This document shows positions 34,981 to 44,558 of a stretch of DNA of 64,000 bases, piece after piece. The stretch lies in the NCBI GenBank assembly GCA_964035795.1, contig OZ038325.1:3498277-3562276 (forward strand), read 5' to 3'. The notes below the pieces were generated by a model that had not been told where the DNA came from, ran no database searches, and saw only the letters and a list, made by a program, of their open reading frames with translations. Source of the DNA: Pterobdella sp. o SKG-2022. Its lineage: Eukaryota > Annelida > Clitellata > Hirudinida > Piscicolidae. The translations under genes were made by a program, and so were the position numbers. How positions within the stretch are numbered: the first letter of the stretch is position 1; each line of letters starts with the position of its first letter.

Positions 34981-35110
34981 CTTCTATTTATCTATATATC
35001 TATCTTTCTTTTTTTTTCCTTTTTTTATTCTTTTTTTTTTCTTTTTTCATTCCATTTTTTCTGTCTACCTATCAATCTATCTTAATCTCTATCTGTTCAT
35101 ATATCAACAG

Positions 35111-35193
35111 TTGCAAGAGAAGGTGGATTCATTACAGAGGTCACGCTTGAGTGAATCAAACATAGACCTTTTGGTTGCTGATCTTAGATCGCT
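35111..35193 (+). CDS. MRCK exon 16: coiled coil
   Basis: Acceptor ATATCAACAG, phase 0 start. It encodes LQEKVDSLQRSRLSESN then IDLLVADLRS, ending in phase 2 before gtaaat. The preceding intron ends with the long (TATC)n array and T-rich sequence. Confidence 0.83.
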
Positions 35194-35320
35194 GTAAATT
35201 TATTTTTATATTGATTATTTATATTCTACATCAATACTATCTAATATGGTTGATAATTATTTTTATTAGTTAAAGTATTAATTATATATATCTACGATAC
35301 ACACACCACCTACCTTGCAG

Positions 35321-35420
35321 AGTGAACGACCAGGACAGTATGAGGTCTTACTTACAAAAGTGCATTCTAACGAACACACAACAACTGCAGGCTCTCTGTG
35401 TCTCTGATCAGAATACTGTG
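35321..35420 (+). CDS. MRCK exon 17: coiled coil
   Basis: It is separated from exon 16 by an intron of only 127 bases. After the split codon it reads VNDQDSMRSYLQKCILTN then TQQLQALCVSDQNTV, and it ends in phase 0 before gttagt. The intron ends ATACACACACCACCTACCTTGCAG. Confidence 0.83.
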
Positions 35421-35587
35421 GTTAGTATCTGGGGAAAGGAAGGAGGTTTTTATGTGTGAATGTTGTATGCAAACATAAGTTACGAATTATATACAACTAG
35501 TGTAAGAATTTATTAAGTTAAAGAAAAAAAAAACAGAATTGACAACATGAACAAACTTCAAAAATATACACACGCGTACACACACTT

Positions 35588-37489
35588 TTTTTTCTTTACT
35601 CCGAGCACCCTAGTCTTTTTGGGTGCTTCTCATGTCCCCATCAAGACCGTCCAGTGGTCGAAAAGCTCAGCCGCTTTCGCGGGATCAGTCCACACTCTTG
35701 GAGCCCAGTGTGGTACTTATTTAGCGGCAGGTGAAGAGGTGAGGGGTGTCGTGAATGTGTGTTTGGGGTAGATGTGAGTGATTTGGTGAGTTTGTTTGTT
35801 ACTCTGTGAGTGGAATGGAGGAGCGTTTTGGGGTTGATTTAAAATATTTCTTTAGTGTGTCTGTCTGGGCTGTTTTGTTGTTGTGAGTGATGGTTGTATT
35901 AGTGGGAGTGGTAGATTTTTTGGGGTTGATGGCCTTTACTGTGGACCATAGGATGTGAGATTTTTTCTTGTGGTCCCAGTCGGCTTTCCGGTGCTCTTTC
36001 CATTTTTTTTTGTGTTGTCAAATGAGGTGGGTGATGTGTTGGTTGAGTGTGGGTTGTGAGGGATCTTTGTTATTGAGGGTTCTGATGTAGTTTCGTTTCG
36101 ATATGAGTGGTGATGCTTTCGGGGAGTGGGGTGTGGATGGGTTTTATTATTTCTTTAGGGGTGTTTATTCTGTCTGATGTGAGTATGGTGTTTGTAATGA
36201 GATGGTTAGCTGTGTGGGGGTATTCGTGGAGAGTGGTGTTTTTGAGGGTGCGTTCTATGTGTTTGGTGAATTGGGGCCAGTTGGCTTTCTTGTAGTTAGT
36301 GAGAGTTTTTAGGGGTTTAGTTGTGGGTATTTTGTATTTGTTTTTGAATGTGATAAGGATGGGAAGATGGTCGGAGTTCAAGGCTTTAAGTGTTTGCCAA
36401 GTGAGGTTGGCTGGTATTGTGGTGTCTGCTGTGATGTCGTCGGGGGAGGTGGGTTGTTGATTTGGGTTGAATGGTAGTCGGGTGGGAGTGTTTTGGTTGA
36501 AAATGATGTGGTTTGAATTGAGGATGAGTGAGCTTACGAGTTGGTCTCTGTGGTCCGTGAAAGGATAGTGCCATGTTTGTGAGTGGGCGTTAAAGTCACC
36601 CGTGATTATGGAATTGGGAAGGCTTGTGAGGTGGATGAAGAGGTTGGTGATTGAGTTGTCTATGTTGTTGGTGTTGGGTGGGATGTAGACGTTTGAAATG
36701 TGTAGATTGGTGTGTTTGAGATGTATCTTTGTTGTGATGAGTTCGATGTTGTTGGTGATCAGGTTTGTGGGGGTGGGGATTTGTGAGTAGGTTATGTGGT
36801 TGTTGATGTAGGTTAGCAGACCTCCACCTTTTTGAGATGAGAGTCTGTCTAGTCTAATGGCTGAGCAGTTGGGGATGTGTGGGGTTTTGTGTTTGCTGTT
36901 GAGGTTGGATTCTTGTAGTGTGATAATGTGTATTTTTTGTTTGTGTATTAGGTGGGTGAGTTTAGTTGTTTTCTCGGTGATTGAGTTGATGTTGAGCTGT
37001 ATTATGTTGATGTTGTTTGATGTTGTTAAAGGAGAAGTTGGTTGGTTTTGGGTGGTTGGTTTGGTTTGTTGATGTGTGTGGAGGGTTTTTTGTGTTAGAT
37101 TGTGTATGTGGGGAGGTGTTTTTGGGGTAGGGATTTGATATGTGTGACATATGAATGAGGGTGAGTAGGATTTGAGTTTGATGTGTGAGCATTTGAGGTG
37201 AATCCAGTGAGGGGTGGTATGATTGCATTGGATGGAGGTTTGATATGAGGTGATTTTATGTGTACATATAGCACAGTACCACATGGGTTTCGGGTTGCTT
37301 TCCACATCTCCTGCAAGAAGCCTCTGAGCCCTTTTCCACCAGTCCGGGTCTTAATGGGGGCAGGCCATAAAAAATATGGCCTGATTTGAGATCCTTCTTT
37401 TGAAGAGAGAGAGAGGACTGGAGGTGTTGAGGCAGATTTGGTCTTCCTGAGGACACATCTCGACCACGTGTAGGCCTGCTTCTTTTAGG
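35588..37489 (-). mobile_element. LINE with PHD-like finger and EN, no RT
   Basis: ACGCGTACACACACTT (16 bases) flanks the element at 35572-35587 and 37490-37505, and a T-run at 35585-35593 is the A tail of a minus-strand insert. So this is a complete insertion event of about 1.9 kb. It holds the finger-plus-endonuclease ORF and about 450 bases of 3' sequence but no RT, so it is an internally deleted copy that must have been mobilised in trans. Confidence 0.87.
36070..37305 (-). CDS. PHD-like finger plus EEP endonuclease protein
   Basis: An uninterrupted 411-codon frame. The N-terminus is a Cys/His finger (WYCAICTHKI, SIQCNHTTPHWIHLKCSHI). A Thr/Pro/Gln-rich linker follows, then an endonuclease: IIQLNINSITEK, ITLQESNLN (catalytic Glu), KGGGLLTYINNH, HISNVYIPPNTN, ITGDFNAHSQTWHY and LNSDHLPILI with intact GDFN and SDH. 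The coding strand is strikingly poor in G, giving a protein of mainly Asn, Thr, His, Ile and Pro. No gag-like or RT domain follows. Confidence 0.88.
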   Translation of the reverse strand: MESNPKPMWYCAICTHKITSYQTSIQCNHTTPHWIHLKCSHIKLKSYSPSFICHTYQIPTPKTPPHIHNLTQKTLHTHQQTKPTTQNQPTSPLTTSNNINIIQLNINSITEKTTKLTHLIHKQKIHIITLQESNLNSKHKTPHIPNCSAIRLDRLSSQKGGGLLTYINNHITYSQIPTPTNLITNNIELITTKIHLKHTNLHISNVYIPPNTNNIDNSITNLFIHLTSLPNSIITGDFNAHSQTWHYPFTDHRDQLVSSLILNSNHIIFNQNTPTRLPFNPNQQPTSPDDITADTTIPANLTWQTLKALNSDHLPILITFKNKYKIPTTKPLKTLTNYKKANWPQFTKHIERTLKNTTLHEYPHTANHLITNTILTSDRINTPKEIIKPIHTPLPESITTHIETKLHQNPQ

Positions 37490-37503
37490 ACGCGTACACA
37501 CAC

Positions 37504-38388
37504 TTCTTCTTTTACTGCGTTTTTCCACCGCAGGGCAGAGGCAGAGAAAGGTTGCCATTTCTTGTTGTTGCGCATTTTTTTTGGTGATTCTGAAAACCCT
37601 GTCGTTTGAAAGTTGCACCACAGTGTTGGCATAGGATGGTTATTGTTGCTTGTTGTGAGTGTTTTCCTTTGATATGGTTTTCAAGGCCAGCTTTATTGAT
37701 AGTAATTTTGTTGCAACCAGAAAGAACATACCAAACTTTTTAATACCCTATTTATTATATTCACTTCATCACATATATTATTAGATTATTATGGGCTTTT
37801 TTTCAATCTTTGCTATCTTTTTTTGATCGTTCTTTATTCTGGTTGAAGCCGATAAAGGGGGAATTTATACTTTTCCGTATTCGATTATGTTTTTTGCTTC
37901 ACACCGTCAACCAGACACCAACTCAATAGCTTTCAAATCATTATTCACCACATCATGCCAACTGTTTTTGACCACCTTGAATCTTTTATCACCACGTATT
38001 TTACTGACCAATAATTTTTTGGACCCACGAAAATCTGTCATTCTTTCAACGTATCCAAGCCATTTGAGTCTATTCAGTTGAAGGATTGAATTTATGCGTT
38101 CAATGTTAGCTCTTTTTCTTTTTTCGGTGTTTCTTTACTTGTCTCTCATAGAGATTTCACCTATTGACTGAACACAACTATTACCAAAAGATTGCAATTT
38201 TCTAACGTGGTTGCTCAAAAGAGCCCATGTCTCACTACCGTAAAGCAGGATAGGCATTATCATGGATTTGAAAAGCTTCATTCTCCTTTTTTTTATCTTT
38301 TTTTGATACCATATGAGCCTTCTAATACTTCTGAAAGCTATCGATACTTTAAAGATACGAGTATCTTTCTCTTCATTTGTGGAATAAG
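37504..38388 (-). mobile_element. ZF-LINE copy 7, 5'-truncated
   Basis: The 3' end lies at the CA tract 37490-37503. Minus strand: fingers in broken frame (about 37730-37510), then RT C-part with KVSIAFRSIRRLIWYQKKIK, LYGSETWALLSNHVRKLQSF. It is closest to copy 5. The 5' truncation abuts the CA flank (38389-38397) of the next copy. Confidence 0.83.
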
Positions 38389-38397
38389 TACACACAT

Positions 38398-38900
38398 ACT
38401 TCTTGCATTTATCCACCACAAGGTGGGTGCACTAAACTGCAGTGCTATTTATCTATGGATTTGGTGTGGTGTTCTTCTTTTGACTTGCCAGTGATCAGCT
38501 AGGCGAAGTTTCTTGAAAATCCTTTTATGAGACTCTGTTGATGGATTTCGTTGAAATTTTAGTTTTTTTTCCGCAGCTAATTGAAATTAAGCACTTACTT
38601 TTAACCGTTTGACCGCCATTTTTTTTTTAAGCAAGTTTTTTTTTAATTTCAAATACTTTTCAATGTTTTTCTCATGTTTCAAATATTTATTTCACTAATT
38701 AAAATATTTTGAGTTATTTCAGTGTGATAAGAGTGTTTTAAACTTTTGTATTTATCCGAAATGTGATTTTTTGAAATAAATTATTATCAACATGTTACAT
38801 TATTCCTTTTAAACATTATGAACCGATTTTCAACTACAATTTTCAACTTCAAACTTGTGAAAACTTAAAATTTAACAGAGGTCATTTTACTCTTGCCTAC
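38398..38900 (-). mobile_element. Short ZF-LINE deletion derivative (5' UTR + 3' tip)
   Basis: Only about 45 bases of 3' end (complement of CACCTTGTGGTGGATAAATGC) are joined to about 450 bases of 5' region (like 7040-7490), with both microsatellite flanks kept. All coding sequence is missing. About 0.5 kb, resembling a non-autonomous SINE-like derivative. Its CA flank is the acceptor of exon 18. Confidence 0.78.
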
Positions 38901-38919
38901 AACACACACACACACACAG

Positions 38920-39068
38920 GACAAGATGTGGAAGAACAGGCGGTCGCAGAAGGTGGAAAAGAAGGCGATGTTGGATCTGCAGGCCAGTCTGAGTAATGAA
39001 GTGCAAGCCAGGGAGGTGGTCAATAAACAACTCACCGAAGCTGAGTCTAAGCTGGTTGTCGCTGAAAA
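38920..39068 (+). CDS. MRCK exon 18: coiled coil
   Basis: Acceptor (CA)9-G. It encodes DKMWKNRRSQKVEKKAMLDL, then LQASLSNEVQAREVVNKQL, matching the EKKRMLELQxxLExEIQA region of MRCK. It ends in phase 2 before gttagt. A short ZF-LINE deletion derivative ends at the same CA tract. Confidence 0.9.
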
Positions 39069-39189
39069 GTTAGTGTTGTTTGAGTAATGTTACTATGTCG
39101 AGGTGTCGTTTGGGGTTTTTTGAGTATGTTTTTGAAAGTGATGTTCGTTTTGTTGCTATGTGTGGGGTGTTAATGTTGTTTTTCTGGTA

Positions 39190-39410
39190 CTGTTTTTGTA
39201 ACAAAAAACATCAATTGAGAGAAATTTTTAGTAAATTTATTGAGAATCAAAAGCTATAATTTTTGATAAGTTTAGCCTTATCATAAAACGTTAGCAGGCC
39301 AGCCGTTAACAAATAATAAAATTAAATCGTAACTAGTTACGATAAATGTATTAAAAAATTCTTTTTAATTGATGTTTTTTGTTTAAAAATATTGAAGGAA
39401 AATACATACG
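39190..39410. repeat. Fold-back MITE, degraded copy
   Basis: TGTAACAAAAAACATCAATTGAG, then AAAGCTATAATTTTTGATAAG and ATCATAAAACGTTAGC (reverse complement of the 17580-17640 loop), and a right arm near 39350-39385. Arms are diverged and about 50 extra bases sit inside. It shares ATTGAAGGAAAATACATACG downstream with the other copy. Confidence 0.75.
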
Positions 39411-39535
39411 AATTGGTAGTAGTTGATTGTCTCTATAGTTATGTTGGCTGATAGTGTGTCGAATTTGGGATAGTACTGTATTATTAAAATTTTATATTAA
39501 ATTGCTCACTTTCAATAATACAACAAACACCACAG

Positions 39536-39785
39536 CAAGACGAAGGATTTGGAAGTGGAACGAGATGACTTACAGAAGGAGATCATCAAACTGAAACAAC
39601 AAATAGTCAGCACCAAGCACTCCTCTGTACAAAACTCGCTACAGTTTGCCCAGTGGTTCATCGAGAGCAAGTCTGATGTCGGATCAGGCGGGAAGGAGGC
39701 TGTGGGTGATGAAGGTAGTGGAGTGAGTAGTGGAAGTGGCTTTTGTAGTTATGATAATAGTCTGGAACGCTCTTCTAAAGATAAA
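39536..39785 (+). CDS. MRCK exon 19: end of coiled coil
   Basis: This exon has one base plus 83 codons. It encodes KTKDLEVERDDLQKEIIKL, then QNSLQFAQWFIESKSD, then a Gly/Ser-rich linker. The FxxWF-like stretch sits where MRCKs have SFLAFL. It ends GATAAA|gtacgt in phase 0. Confidence 0.88.
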
Positions 39786-39891
39786 GTACGTTTTTTTGGG
39801 CTGTGTTATTATTGTTCTTTGTTGGAATAATATAATAATTATTATTACTATTTCAATCTTAGCTATTCATGAATATGTTTAAACTCTACAG

Positions 39892-40153
39892 CTAAAACAA
39901 TCACTTCCTGCGTTATCGCCCAAACCTCGTGGAAGCAGTGTCACCGTTGTTTCCCAACAGCAGAACATCTCTCCACAACCACATGACACATCTACACAAC
40001 AACACAGCACTTTTTCTCAACAACCTCCTATCAAACAAAATTACCAACAATCTCAACATACCTTCCACATACAAACACTTGTTGAGTTCCAAAAGTGCAA
40101 CTATTGCACATCTCTTCTTATCGGACTCGCCAGACAAGCCCTTCTTTGCTCCG
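39892..40153 (+). CDS. MRCK exon 20: linker and first half of C1
   Basis: A Gln/Ser/Pro-rich linker is followed by HTFHIQTLVEFQKCNYC and ARQALLC. Joined to exon 21 it gives the exact C1 spacing H-x12-C-x2-C-x13-C-x2-C-x4-H-x2-C-x7-C. C1 domains bind diacylglycerol/phorbol ester or membrane. It ends in phase 1 before gtatct. The intron splitting C1 now holds an RTE-like and an L2-like LINE. Confidence 0.92.
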
Positions 40154-40364
40154 GTATCTGTCTGTGTATTTTTAGTTTTCTGTATGTCTGTCTGTTTCCC
40201 ACTATGTTTATTCATAGAATTTAATTAGTTTAATGACTATTTCAATAAAAATAGATCAATTAATTTACACTAAAAATTTTGATGTAAAAATTTTAAGGTT
40301 TTTTGAAGTTTTATTTAAATTAGCATAAATTACTCAGAGCAAAACTAAAAATAGAAAAGAAAAA

Positions 40365-42060
40365 TGAAAGAAAGGAGCAAAGGGAAAGCAGAATTAAAGT
40401 GTGGAAGTTAAAAGATGAGAAATTCAAAATGGAATATAAAATGAAAATAAAAGGAAATTTCAGAAAAAACAATACAGACTTGAAACATTTTCATGATAAA
40501 GTCTTAACTGAAGCCAAAAATTTTTGTGGTGTAACAACAGGAAAAGTTGGAAATAGGAGGAGAAAAGATACTTGGTGGCGGAACGATGAAGTGAAGTTGG
40601 TGATAACGAAGAATAGATGGCGTAAATTTATTTTAGACCAATATAAAAACGTTTATATATATCGTAAAAAAGAAACTAAAAAGAAAGTTACAGAGGCCGA
40701 AATGGAAGCATTTAATAAGTGGAATAGAAACATTAAAAGCAAAAATAGAAGAAATGAAATGTTCAAAATTGCTAAGAATATGAAAAGTGATAACAAGGAT
40801 TTGCGAGAATCAAAGTATATTAAAAATGCTAAAAATGAGCTAATAGTGAAGAATAATGAGGTGTTAGATGGATGGAGAAATTACTTTGAAAATCCCCTTA
40901 ATGAAATGTCATGTTATTATACCGAAGAAGTTGAAAAGGTAGAAGTTTCTTTACATAACGTTACAGTAGATAAGGTTTTAAGGGACTGAAGAAAAGGAAA
41001 AATAACAAAACCACTGGCCCTTCAAATGTAACAAGCGACCTGATAAAAATTACGGAAGAAGTTGGTGTAAGCCAACTGAGGAGAATTTTTGAACAAATTA
41101 TTCTTAATGAAAAATGTCTCAATGAATGGGAAGATAGCGACACTGTGGTTGTGTACAAAGTTAAGGGTGATGCACTAGACTATGGTAATTATAGGGGCAT
41201 AAGGCTTCTAGAGAACAGCATGACAGTGTGGGAGAAGGTGCTAGAAGCCAGGTTGAGGGAAATTATTACCATTAATGAAAATCAACTCGGATTCATTTCA
41301 GGCAAAAGCACAATAGATGGATTGTTTGTGCTGAGGCAATTGCAAGAAAAATATGGTGGCAGGAAAAAGGAATTACATCATATTTTTGTTGATTTAGAAA
41401 AAGCCTTTGTTAGGGTGCCGAGAAGAGGGATAGAATGGACTCTTAGAAAACAAAATGTGCCAGAAAAAATGGTTTAATTAATTATGACACTATATGTGAA
41501 CATGGACTCAAGAGTGAAAACCTTTACTGGAACATCAAAGAAATTTGAAATAAAGGTTGGTGTTCATCAAGGATCTGCTTTAAGCCCTTTGCTTTTCATT
41601 CTGGTAGTGGAGGAAGCCACGAAAGAATGTTGAAAAGGTGCTCTCTGAAAAATGTTGTATGCGGACGATCTAGTGCTTACGGCAGAAAGTGAAAATTATG
41701 TTTATGAAATGGAGAGGTTCGATGGAGTTGCCAAGGCTAAAAATCAATATAAAGAAAACAAAATATATGGTTAGTGGTAAAATAAGTGTTAATAAATTAA
41801 ACTGGGGTAGGTGGCTATGTGGTTGTTGTGGTAAAGGTGTAGGTAGTTATTCAATATTATGCAATAAATGTAAAAAATGGTGTTTTAAGAGGTGTTCTGG
41901 TTTGAAAAATGTTATACTTAATAAAAACTTCATATGTACTAAATGTAACTTTAATCAATTTCATAAAACTAATGACTCTGAAAGCCAGGCTTTCAAAAGA
42001 GATTTATGGAAACTAAAAATTTCGTCAAACCCCTCTTGAAAAAGAAAAAATGACGTAAAA
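40365..42060 (+). mobile_element. RTE-like LINE copy R2 (5'-truncated)
   Basis: Linker 40399-40989 (basic), RT pieces 40990-41660 (VVYKVKGDALDYGNYRGIRL, NQLGFISGKSTIDGLFVLRQL, FVDLEKAFVRVPRRGIEW, KVGVHQGSALSPLLF, LYADDLVLTAES with intact YADD), then a Cys-rich finger 41815-41955 (CGCCGKGVGSYSILCNKC, CFKRCSGL). The endonuclease is missing and there are several stops. It lies in the intron that splits the C1 domain. Confidence 0.86.
40399..41477 (+). pseudogene. RTE-like R2 linker and RT N-part
   Basis: 40399-40989 is open and Lys-rich (DTWWRNDEVKLVITKNRWRK then KWNRNIKSKNRRNEMFKIAK). A stop or frameshift precedes 41145-41477, which carries YRGIRLLENSMTVWEKVLEA and the FVDLEKAF motif. In this copy the Asp of AFDRVP is Val. 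Confidence 0.82.
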
Positions 42061-42279
42061 CAATGATGATGATGATTTCCTATACTTAATCATCCAAGCC
42101 ACTATTTATAGTTAATTATTTATATATTTATGAATTTTTTTGTGTTTTTTATATTTTTGCTTATTCTATAAAATTTCATATTATTTTGAAAAACAAAATT
42201 ATTAGTAATAATAACAAGTATAAAAGTATCATATATTTCGTTTACACAGCTACGATTTTTTGTTGCCTTGTGAGTAAGC

Positions 42280-43990
42280 TTTTTGTTAGGAGCAAAGGCA
42301 ACCTCTTGAAGGGGCTGTCAAATGGAAAAGTACCTGGTGCTGACTCCATCCCTGCGGAAATCTACGCCATTATCAGAAAGCTCTCTGATCTATTCCAGTC
42401 TATGTGGAACCAAGAGGTTATTCCACGATAACTGAAAGATACTTCTGTATTCAACCTATTCAAGCGCAAAGGAAATCGTCAATCGTGCGACAACCATCGT
42501 GGCATCTCGCTACTCTATCACCGGGGCGATTTTGGCTAGAGTTCGGCTGAACCGCTTGATTGACCACCTGGAAGACGGCAGATTGCTCAAAAGTCAGTAT
42601 TGGTTCAGACAGGAGCGCAGCACAGTGGACATGATTTTCTCAGCACGTCAACTCTAGGAGGTGTCAAGAGCAGAGCGTTGGCTTCTACACCACTTTTGTG
42701 GGCCTGACGAAGGCCTTCGATACTGTCCGCAGAAAAGACTCTGAAAGATCATGGCTGTTTTGCTAAGTTACTTACTATGGTCAGGCAGTTCCATGATGGC
42801 ATGTAAGCTAGCGTGCAGGATGATGGGGAGTAGTCGGAGCCGTTCCCAGTCACGAAAGGCGTGAAACAGGGCTGCGTTCTTGCTCCAACTCATTTCAGTA
42901 TGATATCCTCAGCCATGCTGACTGACGCTTTTCGCCTTGGTGACATTGGATTCGAAATGATGGAAAGCTGTTCAATTTACATAGGCTTCAGACAAAAGCC
43001 AAAGTTCAGAAAGACATTGTCCAAGACTTTCTTTTTGCTGACGACTGCGCATTGAATGCTGGCACACAGTCGAACATGCAGGAAAGCTTAAACCAGTTCG
43101 CTAAAGCCCGTGACGATTTGACCTGAGAATAAGTATCAAGAAGACTGAAGTGATGTACCAGCCGACCTCTAAAACTCACTAGGCAGAACCAGTTTTCACG
43201 GCCAATGGTGAGAAGCTTACAGTGGCAAAAAAGTTTTATTACCTTGTCACTTTCTGTCAGTGTCGATGAATAGGTCCCTTACAGAATTGCCAGAGCCAGC
43301 TTGGCTTTCAGCAAACTCAGAGAAAAGGTGTGGGAGAGAAGAAGGATCAGCCTTCTGACCAAGCTGAAGGTTTATCGCGCAGTCGTTCTTTCTTCACTAC
43401 GGTACTCCTGCAAAGCATGTTCTGTTAATAGTCGTCACGCCAGACAACTAAATTCTTTCCACATGCGATACTTTTGAAAATTGTTTTACATCAAATGGCA
43501 GAACAAAGTTTTTGACACAGAGGTACTCTAAAGAGCTAAAATGGAGAGCATTCATGCGTTTTTCAAGTGTTTCCAGCTCAGATGGGCAAGGCACGTACTC
43601 AGAATGCCTGATGAGCGTCTGCCAAAGCGATTGTTTTACGGTGAGCTGAATAAAAGCGAGCGCTCTCTTGGAGGTCAGAGGAAGCGATATAAGAACACGC
43701 TGAAGGCTTCTCGGAAACATTGCAGCATTGATTTTGACAGTTGAGAAACAATAGCCCAAGACCAGCCTGTTTGGCGCAGCGCTGTTTCCACTGGTATGTC
43801 GAGCTTTGAGGTGAGACGTGGGAAAGAGCAGAAACAGAAACACCATCGTCGCAAAACAAGAGCGATATATAACAATACTGCCTCTCAGTTTGGTTCTACC
43901 TCAGCATATTCTTGTCTATAGTGTACAAGACACAGAACCCAGGAATAGAAGTTGAGGTAGTTTTCACCCGGGAAGGACGAGCACGATGCT
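42280..43990 (+). mobile_element. L2/CR1-like LINE copy b (RT half)
   Basis: Frame-shifted pieces carry LSNGKVPGADSIPAEIY, SMWNQEVIPR, CDNHRGISLL, STVDMIFSARQL, FVGLTKAFDTV, VTKGVKQGCVLAPTHF, FLFADDCALNAG (intact ADD) and LRWARHVLRMPDERLPKR (43541-43744). It is 5'-truncated and the same family as 14165-17200. Confidence 0.86.
43541..43744 (+). pseudogene. L2-like copy b, RT C-terminus
   Basis: FQLRWARHVLRMPDERLPKR, FYGELNKSERSLGGQRKRYK and TLKASRKHCSIDFDS: the thumb/connection end typical of this LINE group. Upstream parts lie in other frames. Confidence 0.78.
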
Positions 43991-44210
43991 TATCTAAATT
44001 AAATCTGTTTTTCTATTTATTTATATCTGTTTTTCCATGTGTCTAATAACTTTTTAATCTTTTTTTTTCCATTTATACGTTTATCTTTCTGTATCTAACT
44101 ACCTATTTCTCTCTATCTCTATTCATTTGTCAATCTTTTAAAATATTTATTAAGTAAGGTTAAATTCATTCTATCTTCTAGATTTATAAACCTTCATTTA
44201 CCAATTATAG

Positions 44211-44282
44211 GCTGCGGTTATATATGTCACGTGCATTGTGCTCCAAAAGTGCCCAAACTATGCCCCATGCCTGACGAGATGA
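44211..44282 (+). CDS. MRCK exon 21: second half of C1
   Basis: It encodes GCGYICHVHCAPKVPKLC and then PMPDE, completing the zinc ligands of the C1 domain. Acceptor AATTATAG, donor ATGA|gtatgt, phases 1 and 1. Confidence 0.92.
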   Translation, partial: AAVIYVTCIVLQKCPNYAPCLTR

Positions 44283-44399
44283 GTATGTTGTTTGTGTGCG
44301 TGTTCGTCCATTCATTTATGTTTTTGTTCATGTCTTCAAAGTTATTTTATTCTTATGTCAGTACAATTACGTCATAAATATTTTGACTTCGTCAAACAG

Positions 44400-44464
44400 G
44401 AAACAGATACATGGGAGTGGACCCGAACAAAGGCGTTGGCACGGCTTATGAGGGTTACACCAAG
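44400..44464 (+). CDS. MRCK exon 22: C1-PH linker
   Basis: It encodes RYMGVDPNKGVGTAYEGYTK, equivalent to the GxDPQKGIGTAYEG motif of MRCK just before the PH domain. It ends in phase 0 at AAG|gttggg. The following intron carries stacked ZF-LINEs. Confidence 0.93.
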
Positions 44465-44558
44465 GTTGGGCTGGTTTCTCAATAATCAGTTGCATGACAT
44501 CTCAAAGCTACACATCTTAAATTAGGCGCATATAATTACCACACACACAAACATACAC

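Noticed and set aside
35600..35771. Host exon encoding GASHVPIKTVQW...
   Set aside because: Phases of exons 17 and 18 already join; this segment lies within the TSD-bounded retro-insertion 35588-37489.
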